Source: Anthoceros angustus
Taxonomy: Eukaryota > Streptophyta > Anthocerotopsida > Anthocerotales > Anthocerotaceae
Reading direction: 5' to 3'
Length of the DNA stretch: 64,000 nucleotides
NCBI GenBank assembly: GCA_010909165.1
Contig: MU008172.1
Location: forward strand, 434,001 to 498,000
Of the stretch, positions 24,030 through 35,720 are shown piece after piece (within the stretch, counting starts at the first letter, position 1; each line of letters begins with the position of its first letter). Position numbers and translations under genes: made by a program. The notes under the pieces were generated by a model. That model was not told the origin of the DNA, did not search any database, and saw only the letters and a list, made by a program, of their open reading frames with translations.

Positions 24030-26600
24030 GGTGGACTAGTAATTATCTGTTGGATACTGTTTGCCTCGCATCACCGTAATGAAACCGCGGCCCCCCCTCT
24101 CCTCTCGAGTTATTTTGAGCTGATGCTGGAAGGAGATGTTGTGCAACTGCTCCACAGCGGCAACCTGTTGGTAGCCAGCCCCACCAAAAGGGATGGGCCA
24201 AACATACCTTTTGAAATCAGGGACTTCGTGTACCAATACAATCTGCGGATTTGGAGTATAAACATCTTCCAACACAGAGGTGAGTTTGGGCAAGGTAAAA
24301 GCCTGCTTATGTCTTAGCTCAATCGAAAATCTAAGAACATCTACTGTACCCGATCATGGGTGTGCCCAACAAGGAGGAAGCCTACCTTGATCTTCTCAAA
24401 GACTCGCAATGACAACAACATGTTTAGGTAGGCGAACAGAAGGGCGTTTTTATTTTGACCTGCCGTGTTGTCGAGTTGCAAGTACAACACCTTCGTAAGT
24501 CAACCCTCGTAATTCAATATAAAATGTTGTATGACGATGATCGTCAGGTTGGCATTGTTTCTGATATTTCCAAACTCGATGAACAATCTTGTTGACATAG
24601 TATAATTGTAAACAAGACGGCCAACAACATGGACGTCAAGAAGCGGAGTGTCTGCCATGTTCTTTGGAAGATGCATGAAATGTGGAAGCTTTGTTTTTTG
24701 TTAGTCCATGCCGTCTATAGAAAGTCCGACATACCGTGCTGGGTTTGCACAACACTTGATCCGATGCTTCATGCACTTTTCCCTCTCTGCTTTTAAACGT
24801 TTTGTATGGTTTCGCAAATCAGCTTCATGTTCTTCTATACAATCACAAAACCACCAAGCAACGCAACTGTTCAGTATGACAACAAACTTGCAACATGGTA
24901 CTTGTATTAGCAAGTGCGCATTACAATGGCCAAGTGCGCCGGTATACCGATAGTCATGATTTTTAAAAGCAAATGCGTACCTTCATTTTCACGTTCTTTC
25001 TCGCTCCTAATCTTTCATTTAAGGTAGTGGCACGTAGCACATGTTGCAAAACGATTATTTTTCGAGATTGTCATGCCGTGTGACACTAATCTATGCACTT
25101 GGTTTTAGTGTTTGATTAGCATTAATTAATCTGAAATTTTATCTCTTAAGTAAGTAATTAGTATTAATTAATCTAAAGCACTGATGGTAATTAAGTGTTA
25201 ATTAGTGTTAATTATACATGGTTAGCAATAGCTAAGTGGATAAGCACAAGTTATATGCTTTAGCATATTCCTTGCATATTATAGTGTATTCTTAGGATAT
25301 TTCCGGTATATGCTGATGCTAATAGGATATCTTAAGAATATGTCGATGCCAATGGTTAATATATATATAGATCCTTTCACAGAGGACAAACTCAAATCAT
25401 AGCTTGTCCTCTAGAGATGCAATGCAAGAGTGTTGAGAGGAGGCCAAAGCTATGACTCCGAAAGCGATGTGTGAGGAATTTGCGTGTTGTTCTCGTGGGG
25501 AGAGTGTGTTTGTGCCATGATGTGCAAGCTACTCTCTCCTATTGTTATTGGTTTGCACTATACTTGAATATTAGATTTGTTTTGCTTGGTTGTCTGTTGA
25601 GGAAGTACTTTTATGAATTCAAGTGCTTACCTCGTGCAATAGGATTCTCACTTTCGGGAAGTGATTCTGCCCCTCCTAAATGCTTCTCGACAAAGGTGAA
25701 CTTTATCCTTCCCAACTAAAGTCTCCACCTTCACTCTGCCGTGTAAACGCTTCGATGAAAAGAAAAGTGATTGTAAAAATATTTCCCGCTCCCGCCTACA
25801 CATCCTTAGGAAACGGTATCTCAAGTCTCGGAAGGAGGGTCTACCTAGTAGGCGCAAACAACATTTAGTACAACAAGATCTTCTGAAATCACGAGATACC
25901 CGACTTTCCAAGCATTTGAGTTCCGGCACCTTGGATTTCTTTTTTCCTTGTTGCTTGGTGCTCGTTTCAATAAATATGTCTCATCTTGGGTTCATATTAA
26001 AAGTCCGTCTGCGAGGTGGCTCAACTTGAAAATCACCTGAGTCGTTGCAATGAAGATCGTCGTCATTTTGAATCGTCTGTGCCTCCACAGGTGAAAACAG
26101 ATGTCGCTCAGATGTGGGGGGCATGACAGCTGCATTCACATCTATGCCAAGAGAAGCACTGAATATGATACGAGGCTCTTCTTCTTCACATCTTTGCATT
26201 CCAAGCACGCGTGGTATTCTGAACTTCCAGAACATCTGGTGGCAATACTCTTGGTGATTGCGGACTGCTATGAATGGCATCCAATATGCGCTCTTCCTGA
26301 GACATCCTTAAGAAACTAGCATGTTTTGCTAGAGGGCAGGTTTGCAGTTCCTGTTGCATACAGTCCCACAACATGACAAATATCATAAGACCAAATACGG
26401 TGGGAGGCTCGTATTTGCGTTGTTGGATGAAGGGACTTTGCCTTCATCGCTTTCATCTTCGGTCATTTTGCTACGAGCACTTTTGTCACCATCCCACCTC
26501 TGCAAACAAGTACGTTCAAAGTGTCAGAGCAATGACGATGTCATCAAAAAATTACAACACAATTGCTCAACGTTTTGACCCGTTTCCCTCCGCCACTTTC
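24030..26600 (-). pseudogene. Degenerate DNA-transposase gene, split by LTR copy B
   Basis: Minus-strand pieces in order. N-terminal acidic region at 26,300-25,980. A cysteine-rich block CCTKCCLRLLGRPSFRDLRY with RFLRMCRREREIFLQS at about 25,870-25,770. After the LTR insertion come EHEADLRNHTKRLKAEREKC and RYVGLSIDGMD (24,840-24,701), then LQLDNTAGQNKNALLFAYLN with VGFLLVGHTHDRV (about 24,480-24,350), then LVHEVPDFKRYVWPIPFGG (about 24,240). The order IDGMD ... LDNT.(E/Q)NKN ... GHTH is a DDE/RNase-H-like transposase pattern I have seen in plant and animal repeats but cannot name. Stops and frameshifts make it non-functional. Confidence 0.6.
25079..25640 (+). mobile_element. LTR copy B (solo LTR, nested in the transposase remnant)
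   Basis: The longest of three related copies. It starts TGTGACACTAAT, contains a TATATATATAG box near 25,360 followed by the presumed transcribed region, and ends CTTACCTCGTGCA, where similarity to copies A and C stops. No internal domain or second LTR is adjacent. It separates two parts of a transposase pseudogene, so it arrived later. Confidence 0.75.
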
Positions 26601-27063
26601 AGCACATAGATCGCGAACTTGTGCTGCAGCCTCCTCCATCGGTCTTCCTTCCTCCAAATTGTTCACAGGCCGAGACATGTCGATGCTTTGTAAGAACTCT
26701 TTCCAAATACGCAACATGTTACTGATGAATGTGGATTCAAAGAAATCGCGTGACTATAATTGTAAGGCAGGAAATCTAATCTCTCCATGAGTGTTTCCAG
26801 ATTGGGAAGATATGTGGATAGTTTGTGTTGTCATTCTCTTGGTGCCTACCGAATCCATTCAAATATGATCCGCATTCACAAGTTTGTCGACTTATTACTC
26901 ATTTAGTCTTTATAAGGATATGTTTCCGTTCACTACTATCCCGACGAATTCAGGTGTTTGAAAACGTGTCCCCTCCAATTCATGTTTCGCATGGAACAAC
27001 ACACTCTAACCAGCGCATGGCACCTTCCTATTTGTTCACCTCCTAAAGAAGGTCGTTAGTTCC

Positions 27064-30000
27064 CATGGCGAGAAGAAAACAAGGAATGAAGCTCATGCAA
27101 AGTCAAGAGCAGCAGGCGTCGCAGGAAATAAAACCACAGTGCTCACTGCTATGCCATCTGCCCCTCTTGTTACACCGCAAGCGATTTCGCAGAGGACAGA
27201 TTCTTCCAATGGAAGTGTGCGCACGTCAACATCGAAAGCAAGCTAGGGTAATGTGGAAATGACTGGGGATGCACAATGGAATCCACCAGGAGGAAGTACT
27301 GGAGGTAATGGAACTGGATTGGGTTCGCTCCTGAATCCCTTCAACTTCCAAAAGGTGAGGCAATTGCAGGAAAGTTTGAACAAGCACTTCCTAACAGACA
27401 AGGAGTGGTATGTCACATTGGACGTGGAGCGCTAGCCGGAATACGGAACATGTGGGTGACGGTGGATGGAGTGGATGATGAAATGTTCCTCCACTTTTTG
27501 GTCACTTTACATCCTCAGTTTCATATCATTGATGAGGTAGATAGTCAAATTTGATGTTTGTGCTAAACGCAAACAAGCTGAAGTTCTGGCGTTCTAAGCG
27601 GTTTTACATTAGAAACCCTCTTCGGTTTTCCATTCGTTTAGAAGACGTAAGTGCCTGACATGCATGTTTCAAATTTTTTAGGGTTTGGGTAAGCTCAAAC
27701 TGTGATGAATGACAGGGAGGGGAGCAATTTTATCGAACACCATAGTGGTTTGTTTTTTAAGGTGTCTAATCAAACCGTGTGGAAGTCGTGCCTTGGAGTG
27801 TTGGCGAGGCAATCTACTGCTCAAGTCAAGTTTGCGCAGCCTCTAACAATCAAGGAAGGGGAAGGCATAATGGTCAAAAGCATGCAAGCTGATGTGGAAG
27901 AGGATGAGATCCCAAATCCGCCGTCATCTTTAGAGGATGAAGGCAATTAGCAAAGCTTTGGGTCATCAGCAGAAGCAAGTCTGGACGAGGCTTTAGGTCA
28001 GGGCAGCGGGGATGGGGATGAAGATGAAGATGCAAAAGAGTCTCCCCCGGCGAAGAGAAAAAAGGTGCGCTGGCATACCGGTGCACCTGAGATGAAGAAG
28101 AAGGGAATACAAACAAAATCTCCGTCCAAGATGAGGAGTAGGCAAGCTGGTAAGTCCAAGCATGCTTTCAGCCCTAGCAGGCGACCCAAAAACATGGAAG
28201 AGTTGAATCAGCTCGTTGCTGACTATTATGCAGATTTGACACCAGTGAAAAGGAAGAGAAGGGCGGATGTGGAGCAGTTTGTGGAGAAAAAGGGAAGCGA
28301 GGAAAGATATCGGTGGTTGGTGATGCCGCAATGCTTGTTGTGACGACAGATACAGAGAGACTCCAACAAAGCTATCAAGGCTGGGATAATTTACAGAGGA
28401 TCGGGAACTCTACACACAAGAAGAGGGCTCTTAGCACCACTGTAGATGTGCATGTGGAAACATTGCGGCCAGCTTCTTTTCTAACTACGGATGCTCAAAT
28501 CCAAAAAGTTGATCAGGCCTGGATGAAGTCCTTTGTGAGGCAGATGCAGGTGGGGACTATTAAGGAAGGAGTTTTTCCTCTCCTATGCATGATAGACCCT
28601 AGCGAGTGCAACAACGTGAAAGAGGTGTCTGAGAAGAGGCTGCGAGAAAATGGGTACACACTAGGAGTACTTGGGAGCAATCACTGTTATCAGGCGATGA
28701 AAACCTTATGTGAGATGCACCGAACAGAGGATAAATATCAATGGATGGAGGCACATGGTATGCGGGTTTAACAGAAGCAGAGATGAGAGTCCTAGCAATG
28801 GACCACAATGTCACTGCAGATAGGAGGAAGAAGCTCAACTTCATAGAGCAAGTGCGATATATTCATGACGAGCTTGAAATCCTGCGGCAAGCAGACCCTA
28901 CTGCCAAACAATCACTGCACTGGAAGTTTGATATGTATCGGCATCTTGGTATGGTTGACGAAGATGGAGACATTGAAGATACTGATTTTGTGCTAAAAAT
29001 GAAATGGTTGACCGCAAGACCCTCTCATTAAGGATTGCCAGGTGTGAAGAAAAACAGTGGGAAAATGTGAAAAGGTGTGAACTCCTGGAGCAAGCAAACC
29101 AGGTAGCTCCAAGCAACGTAAAGAGATCAAACGCAAAAAATGGAAGCCTATTCCGGCAGCTCTCATGGGCACCACCAGTAGCTCTAGTAGTGCTCCTCCT
29201 AAGCCAAGAGCTTTGCAGGGAAAACCATTTCGAGCATTCCAAGGAATTCCTCCAGGCGACAAAGGTGAGGATATACTGATTGCGGCAACGCAAAAGGTTA
29301 TCCAGGGGAAAATTCCATTGATGGATATTATGGAAGAGGTGACAAACAATAAGAATCTTCATCTCATCCAAGTTGAATTTATGACTCATTTGAAGTGCAC
29401 GAGTTTTGAGTCCTGCTGCGAATTATATCCTAAGCATACAATAGACAGCGAGCTGGCGAAGTTTCAGACAACATTTTCGAAAGTTGTAAGTATCATTCTT
29501 TCTTTAGTCTTCCTGTGCACGGGCCTCAATGCACGGCGCCGGTATACTGGCGCACTCTTGCGTTCATGTTCTTCTTGCTGATTTATCGCCATTGTCAATA
29601 ATAACCCATCTCTCTCATTTGGAATGCAGAAAGACATAAGTGTTATGGAGTTCCTCCCAATACAATTCCAAAATTATGTACATATGGAGCGCGGATGCGC
29701 ATGAAGGAGGCGAAGTGGGCCCCTGCTAGCCAAGATATAGACGCGGGACTCACTGCTTTCAGGGGGCCCGTGTCTAACGAGACGGTGAAGTATCAAGTCA
29801 TGAAGAAAGACGTGTTGGAGTTAAAAGCTTTCATGCCAGGGCGGCCATACACCCTCTTCTTTTGCGACTTGCCAAGAGGGCGAATGAAGCAGCATCATGA
29901 TACAGAGTTCACAGAGTCGGGTTTGAAGAATATGCTGCAACAGTTCCAAGAGGTCCCAACGTCTAATGTTTTTAGAGTCATTCTTATGAGTGGCGTGGAC

Positions 30001-30851
30001 GACCTGTCCTTGACGAGGGAGGCTCTGAAGCCACTGTGTAGGAAGGGAGCAATTTAAACTTTGGTCTGGGAAAAAACAAATATTCCCCCAAACACAGTCA
30101 TAGTGGAAACTGTGGAGTTCATCACTATCGGCAGCGGAGTACGGAGTATATTGAATGAGCTCAGGGCCTCTTTATTTGCAAAGGCAAATATAACCGATGT
30201 TCTTCTTGGAAATATCCGGCATAGGACAGTCATGAAGAAACTCATCTTCACCACTATTGACAAACAAGTGGTTTGCCCATATCAAAAGCCACAAGGATTA
30301 ATGAGCATGCTCGTAAACATGTTCAACAATGAAAAGGACTGGATGGTAGATGCTTGCGTCGGGTCCAATAGCTTTTTGGTGGCTGCCATCAAAAGAAGAG
30401 GAATGTTGTGGGCATAGAAAATGACCCCAGGTGTGCCATGTACATGCCACAGAGGGTGAACAGCCTTGAGCAGCTTCCGGATGCTGATGAGGAGACCACA
30501 ACAGAGAAGTTTACGAGAGGGGTTTCAAAATTCTGGGCAAATGAAATTTGCGCCGACAGTACCATGAGGAAGTTGCAGGTTTACAGCTTAATGGGTAAGA
30601 AGGGATAGCAGGCACAAAGAACTCAAAGAGAGAGCAGCCCCTCACATGAATTGATGGCGGTGACAGTATGGGATGAGAACGGGACTTTGCCACAGCAAAC
30701 AATAGACCTTACGTTTTCACTTATGAATGTCGAAGTCGACTATTTCGGTGAAGAGGAGGATGATGCAAATCTAGAGAATGTGACATTCGTGCGGAACTCT
30801 GTCGAAAAACAAGCGTACAAAGATACTGCGGCTGATAGTTTAGAAATATGA
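27064..30851 (+). pseudogene. ParB-like / N4-N6 DNA methyltransferase family gene, inactivated
   Basis: Coding-like sequence throughout, but broken. N-terminal: low-complexity, acidic and Lys-rich linker (27,065-28,340). Middle: VLGSNHCYQAMKTL, then AHVYAGLTEAEMRVLAMDHN after allowing one missing base, resembling a ParB-like fold (28,440-28,960). A GTAAGT donor near 29,488 and a TGCAG acceptor near 29,628 suggest an intron. C-terminal: YTLFFCDLPRG (about 29,850) in the place of a DPPY motif, TLVWEKTNIPPN (30,058), then KPQGLMSMLVNMF, DWMVDACVGSNSFLVAA (30,340-30,390) and, after a frameshift, RNVVGIENDPRC (30,399). This is the motif IV to motif I order of the N6/N4 methylase family. In-frame stops at 27,244, 27,948, 30,055 and 30,606 and several frameshifts inactivate it; the C-terminal tail runs to 30,851. 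Confidence 0.7.
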
Positions 30852-31154
30852 AGTAGGTGTGATACTTTCCTTTTTGTTCAAAATAGCATGATCGTAAGTG
30901 GAGAAATGCCAGTTTTGGCATGAATTGAAAGTCAGTGCGGACTCCTAAACATTCTTCTTGTTTTTGTCCTATAGTTTTATGATTTTTGTCAATTTTCATG
31001 GGAGTCTTCCCAGCATCCAAAAATTTCAAAATCAAAGTGTTTAGGGAGGGTGCGCAAAGTCTAACCTCTATAGTCTTACAGGGCTTTGTAGTCTAAGCCG
31101 TTTTTCTTTGGAAACTAAGTTACTTTAGAAAATTGGAGATCTACTGTTTTGAGG

Positions 31155-31295
31155 AGATATTGCGATCATGAACATACGATCATGAAAAGTGGGGTGCACA
31201 TACACTGTCTAAAAAACTCCACAATTAAGCAGCATGCGAGCGGACCAGTATTGGGATGGGGTGCCACCCTTTGAGCCCGTGGAAGACCACATGTA
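31155..31295 (+). mobile_element. 5S rRNA-derived module, copy 2
   Basis: GATCAT, then AACTCCACAATTAAGCAGCA and CCAGTATTGGGATGGGGTGCC, match the order and spacing of plant 5S rRNA (GCGATCAT ... AACTCCGCAGTTAAGC ... GTACTAGGATGGGTGACC). It lies about 300 bp beyond the methyltransferase pseudogene, in the duplicated unit. The AGTATTGGGATGGG form is close to the 5S of Cassandra retrotransposon LTRs. Confidence 0.7.
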
Positions 31296-31948
31296 CACTA
31301 ACCCTCTCAAGTGTCGGGATGAGCGATTTTTTGTTTTGGGTGTGTTAGTATAGCAAAGTGCTTTGAGAATCGTCTGGTAAGGCCTTTTATACGGAATGGT
31401 CCTTGGCCCTTGGTGATAATAATTTTTTCGGACCTTAGGTTTCGACCCCGGATAGGTAGGTCGGAAATAGAGTCCTTGGGTTTTGGTGATTTTTGGAATA
31501 TGAGGTGTCTATATATGCTAGGAATGCTCACAATATGCCAGCTTGGGTAGTCAAGTGGGGAGGTGGCTAGTTCCACCACGGTGGCCGAAGAACGGACGCA
31601 TGCACTGTGGGAGTTTACAACCCTAGTGGCGAGGCGGGGGCGCGGTCGGTCGGGCCTGGCGAGAAGGACACACCCAGCACCGCGAGGTCGCGAATTTCGA
31701 GCCGCGTGAGGCGGGGCTGCGGCAAGGCAGCAGCGCGCTGCCTGGGCCGAGTCTGTTTGCGGGGTAGGGCGCGCGTCAATCGTCAGGCGGTGGCGGAGGA
31801 AGAGCAGGGCGAAGGAGGAAAAGAGGCGCCGAGGCAAGAGGGCCCGGTGAGAGAGTGGAAGAAGCGTGCAAGGGTGGTGTTCCCTTTTTCTGACCAGCGT
31901 CTGCAGGTGGGTCGAGTTTTTTTTCTGGGGAAACAAGGAGGAAGGGAG

Positions 31949-32434
31949 ATGGCGCCCCGAGCTGCGGCCGAAATCCCCACCACGCAGTGGCCCAACATGG
32001 ACCACTGGAAGGTGAGAGCTGGCAGCCTGGTGCAGGAGTTGGGGCTGGAATTTATGGAGAAGAAATGGTGTTACGACAGCCCAGCATTGGTGCAAGAGTG
32101 CGCCCGGCAATTGAGAACCAGGTCGCAAGAGGGCGACGCGAGGAAGAGGCCGCAAAACTGGGATTTGGGGCTCTTCGAGGCTGTATGGGAAGCATCGGAG
32201 GATGGGAGCTTGGTAATTGACCCCAGAAAGAAGACCACGAGGCTGCAGCGGCCGCTCATGAAGCACTGGGGAAGTGAGGGTGAACAATGGATGGGTGACT
32301 CGCCAACTCGTGTCTGGCACCGTGGGATTGGCCAAGTGGATTTTGTGTTTCTGAGCGAGTTGGATCATATGGCGCACTACTCGGTCTTTCTTCATGAGGT
32401 GGTTAAGGGTACACAAATCGATTGGGGAGGATGA
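31949..32434 (+). CDS. Unknown 161-aa protein in unit 1, retroelement-like
   Basis: Starts at the first ATG of a longer open frame (MAPRAAAEIPTTQWPNMDHW) and ends at 32,434. No domain recognised. It is rich in W, E and basic residues and lies in repeated DNA just after a 5S-like module, which suggests a capsid-like or accessory protein of a retroelement. The matching stretch in unit 2 (36,800-37,260) is frameshifted. The long antisense open frame over it is an artefact of composition. Confidence 0.35.
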   Translation: MAPRAAAEIPTTQWPNMDHWKVRAGSLVQELGLEFMEKKWCYDSPALVQECARQLRTRSQEGDARKRPQNWDLGLFEAVWEASEDGSLVIDPRKKTTRLQRPLMKHWGSEGEQWMGDSPTRVWHRGIGQVDFVFLSELDHMAHYSVFLHEVVKGTQIDWGG

Positions 32435-35060
32435 TCTTTGAAAGAGCCTGTGAAGAGAAGGCGAATTTGCTCTCCCTTCCCTCGGCCCTCCTTGATTTCA
32501 CCTTTTCTCGATTCATGTATTCGCGATTCCGTGTCTAACGGAGTTGAAGTCGGTTCCGCCTTCATAGCCGGAAACCGGCCGTGAACTCAAGGTAGAGGAG
32601 GAGGAGTGTAAGGAGGATTCCGGAAGGATTCCATAGCTGGGAATGCGCCTCCCTAGAAGATTCGGATGAAGGTGGGGAGGTTTCCAAGAAGGCGGGCGGC
32701 GTGAGCAGGGGTCGGCGAAAAGGGAAGGACACAGCAGAAGAGGAACCTGACTACACCTAGGGTCACCAGTCGAAATCGGCGGAGCGGGTGAAGGAGGAGA
32801 AAATAAAAGGGAACGACAAGTTGTTCCCCTCGGTCGGGGATGAGTCGCCGCTAGGAGAGATTGGAGCGGAGGAAGCGGTGGCAAACCAACCCCTAGAAGA
32901 AGAGGGGTTAGTTTCGCAGCCAAGTCCGCGACGGAGCTCCGGACATTTTGGCGACATTTCAACGGCCCGTCCGGTGAAGTGGAGATAGGTGACCGCACGT
33001 CGAGAATTGTTGTGGAGGGATGGGCACGAGGACAGCCCAATTCGAGAATCTGAGGCCCGACCGGCCATGGCTCGACGCAGCGATCTCCTCGACCGGTGAC
33101 CATGGCTCTCACCGGCCGAGTGTGGACAACAGGAGAAGTTGCTCAAGGAAAGTTGGAGAGCCCGAAGGCAAGAACAAGGTGGCGGAGGCCTTGAGGAGTC
33201 TGGCGGCCCTATGCAAGGCACAGGCGGCTAAGGGCCATGTCCACCCAGCAGGAGGCCTTAGTGAATCAGTCAAGGGGCGATGCTACAATTGAGGAGCTTC
33301 AAGATGAGGTCTCGCGAGTCCGAGCAGTGGAAACAATGGCGCCTGAGAAATTCAAGAAGCGGAGAGATACAAGCGAGAGAGACGGTTAGGCCGAGTCAAG
33401 AGAGAGGCGGCCAAACCAAGAAAGGCGAACGCCCGGTAGAGCCGAAGCAACCACCGTGGGAAGTAACCACCACGGTGGCTAAACCGCCACCGTCGGAAGG
33501 AGGAACCGAGGTGGGGAAGCCACCGTGAGTACCGCAGATGGGAGGCAGATCCTCGAAACCCAAAGCAGCACCGCCCAGGATTGTCCACGGAGGAGAGGGT
33601 AAGGACCTCAGATCGGAAGGCGTGTGTCTGCGGCGTGGATGAGGATGCTCATGTCCTCGCCGCATGGTGAGCGGGTGCTCACTCTAAACGTGTATGTGGT
33701 TGTTGGGACAGAGGGGCGTAAACCATCGGCTGCACATCCGCCAGGCGTTTACGATGGTTCCTTTTGGCCTACCCTCCATAAGTAGTCTTTGGAGGAGATG
33801 AGCGAGGCGAGGCCAAAGCATGGAGGGAGGAGCACGGTATGGGCATCCGGTGAGGAGGCGGGACAGCGGATGTAGAGGCCCGCAGTGGCGCACGGAAGGC
33901 GCGAGGAAACCGCAGTGCCGAGAGCGAGGTGGAGGTTTTGGGGAAAATCGCTCGGATCGGGCGTGGCGAGCGAGAGGGACCCCTATGGGTCAGAGCTAGG
34001 CAAAGAATCATGAGTGATTTTAGGGGCCGCGACATCATAGGTCCGGGGTTTTGGGGTTAGGGGATGAGATGTTCGAGCTCGTGAGGCTGTCTGCAGCTAG
34101 ATGTATAAGAGACCCTTTGAGTGTCTCTCTTAACAGACGATTTCAGGTGTGAACTTCCGTGTATCGAATCCTCGCGCGGGGTTGATTGGAGACGTCTGGT
34201 CAACACCGAACGGGTTCGGCACATCGTTTTCTCGTCACAAGAAGACCGGGAAGATCCCTGGATGGTCGAGAGCGGAGTGGCCAAGCTCCACGTCTGGGAC
34301 AGCAATTGGTGAGGGGCGTCCGGCGCGCGCTGGAAAGGGGCAAAGGTTGCTGCGGAAAGTCGGGGTGAGATCGCCGGCGAGTGAATCGCCCAAGTACTGA
34401 CCGTGCCTCCTCTGTCTCCCTCCTAGGAAGCTGCCAATCAGAACGTGTTTAATTCTATGAGGGGGGGGTCTGTGTGGCCCGGGGTGAGGTCTATGTGGCC
34501 TGAGAAAGGGGAAGAGAGGGGGTATCCATGTGTGGGGAAAGGTTCTTGGCAGAAGGGGGTGAGCGTGCCGCTATAGGGGAGGGCGGGGAAAATGCGTGTG
34601 CGTTTTGAGAAAACGCGGAGTGATAGAAAGGGCAAAGCGAGTGGTGAGGTCAGTGAGGGTCGGCGCCAGAGCGAGACTTCGCGGTATTCGGGGTCGTGGT
34701 GCCTAATTCTCGGAAAGTTATGAGGACGGACTTCCCTGTGAGAGAATTAGAATAGGTGTGAGTCTAGGTGTGTGTGTGTGTAAGGCCATGACTCTCAGAG
34801 ACCTCGCCCGGGGAGCCGGGTGACAACCAGACAGCCGCGACGCGCGCGCGCGCCCGTGGTGGGAGCCCGCTACAGTGGTTGAATCAACCACTGCGGTGGC
34901 TGAACGCACCACTGCGGTGGCTGAGACCTCCACGGTGGCTGTTTCTGGTAGGGTAAGGATCGGTTGTGGTAGGGCTAGGACCCATAGTTTAGAACATCTT
35001 GACACAAAACCATTCCCTTGGGATCGAATCCTAGGACTATAACGACATAGAGGGTAATGT
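32435..35060. other. GC-rich internal part of unit 1, broken frames
   Basis: Short frames such as EEKIKGNDKLFPSVGDESP (about 32,790) and a coiled-coil-like stretch near 33,130-33,290 are recognisable only by comparison with unit 2, where the latter is longer. A tract with repeated CCACGGTGGC-type words lies near 34,850-34,940. I see no complete gene. Confidence 0.5.
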
Positions 35061-35720
35061 GGCCTCTTTATTTGCAAAGGCAAATATAACCGATGTTCTT
35101 CTTGGAAAATATCCAAGATAGATACCATGAAGAACTCATCTTCACCACTATTGACAAACAAGTGGTTTGCCCATATCAAAAGCCACAAGGATTAATGAGC
35201 ATGCTCGTAAACATGTTCAACAATGAAAAGGACTGGATGGTAGATGCTTGCTGGTCCAATAGCTTTTGGTGGCGCCATCAAAAGAAGAGAGAATGTTGTG
35301 GGCATAGAAAATGACCCTGTGTGTGTACATGCCACGAGGGTGAATGCCTTGAGGACTCGGATGTCGATGAGGAGACCACAATGAGAAGTTTACGAGGGGT
35401 TTCAAAATTGGCAAATGAAATTCTGGCCAGATCATGAGGAAGTTGGGTGTTTACAATTAATGGGTAAGAAGGGATAGCAGGCACAAAGAACTCAAAGAGA
35501 GAGCAGCCCCTCACATGAATTGATGGCGGTGACAGTATGGGATGAGAACGGGACTTTGCCACAGCAAACAATAGACCTTACGTTTTCACTTATGAATGTC
35601 GAAGTCGACTATTTCGGTGAAGAGGAGGATGATGCAAATCTAGAGAATGTGACATTCGTGCGGAACTCTGTCGAAAAACAAGCGTACAAAGATACTGCGG
35701 CTGATAGTTTAGAAATATGA
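35061..35720 (+). pseudogene. Methyltransferase 3' fragment in unit 2
   Basis: Duplicate of the end of the upstream pseudogene. It carries FTTIDKQVVCPYQKPQGLMS and MLVNMFNNEKDWMVDAC, but the glycine-rich loop is further damaged (CWSNSF for CVGSNSF). The C-terminal tail, from MAVTVWDENGTLPQQ to AADSLEI, is unchanged from unit 1, and so is its in-frame TAG. Confidence 0.75.

Larger units (their letters stand above)
30165..35060. repeat. Tandem duplication, unit 1 (~4.9 kb)
   Basis: Starts at GGCCTCTTT (30,165) inside the methyltransferase pseudogene and ends just before the next GGCCTCTTT at 35,061. It holds the 3' end of the pseudogene, a 5S-derived module, a gag-like reading frame and GC-rich filler. 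Unit 2 repeats the same order. Confidence 0.95.

Noticed and set aside
31307-32416. 369-codon minus-strand open frame
   Set aside because: No recognisable motif, and antisense to a more protein-like plus frame. It comes from base composition in the duplicated repeat.
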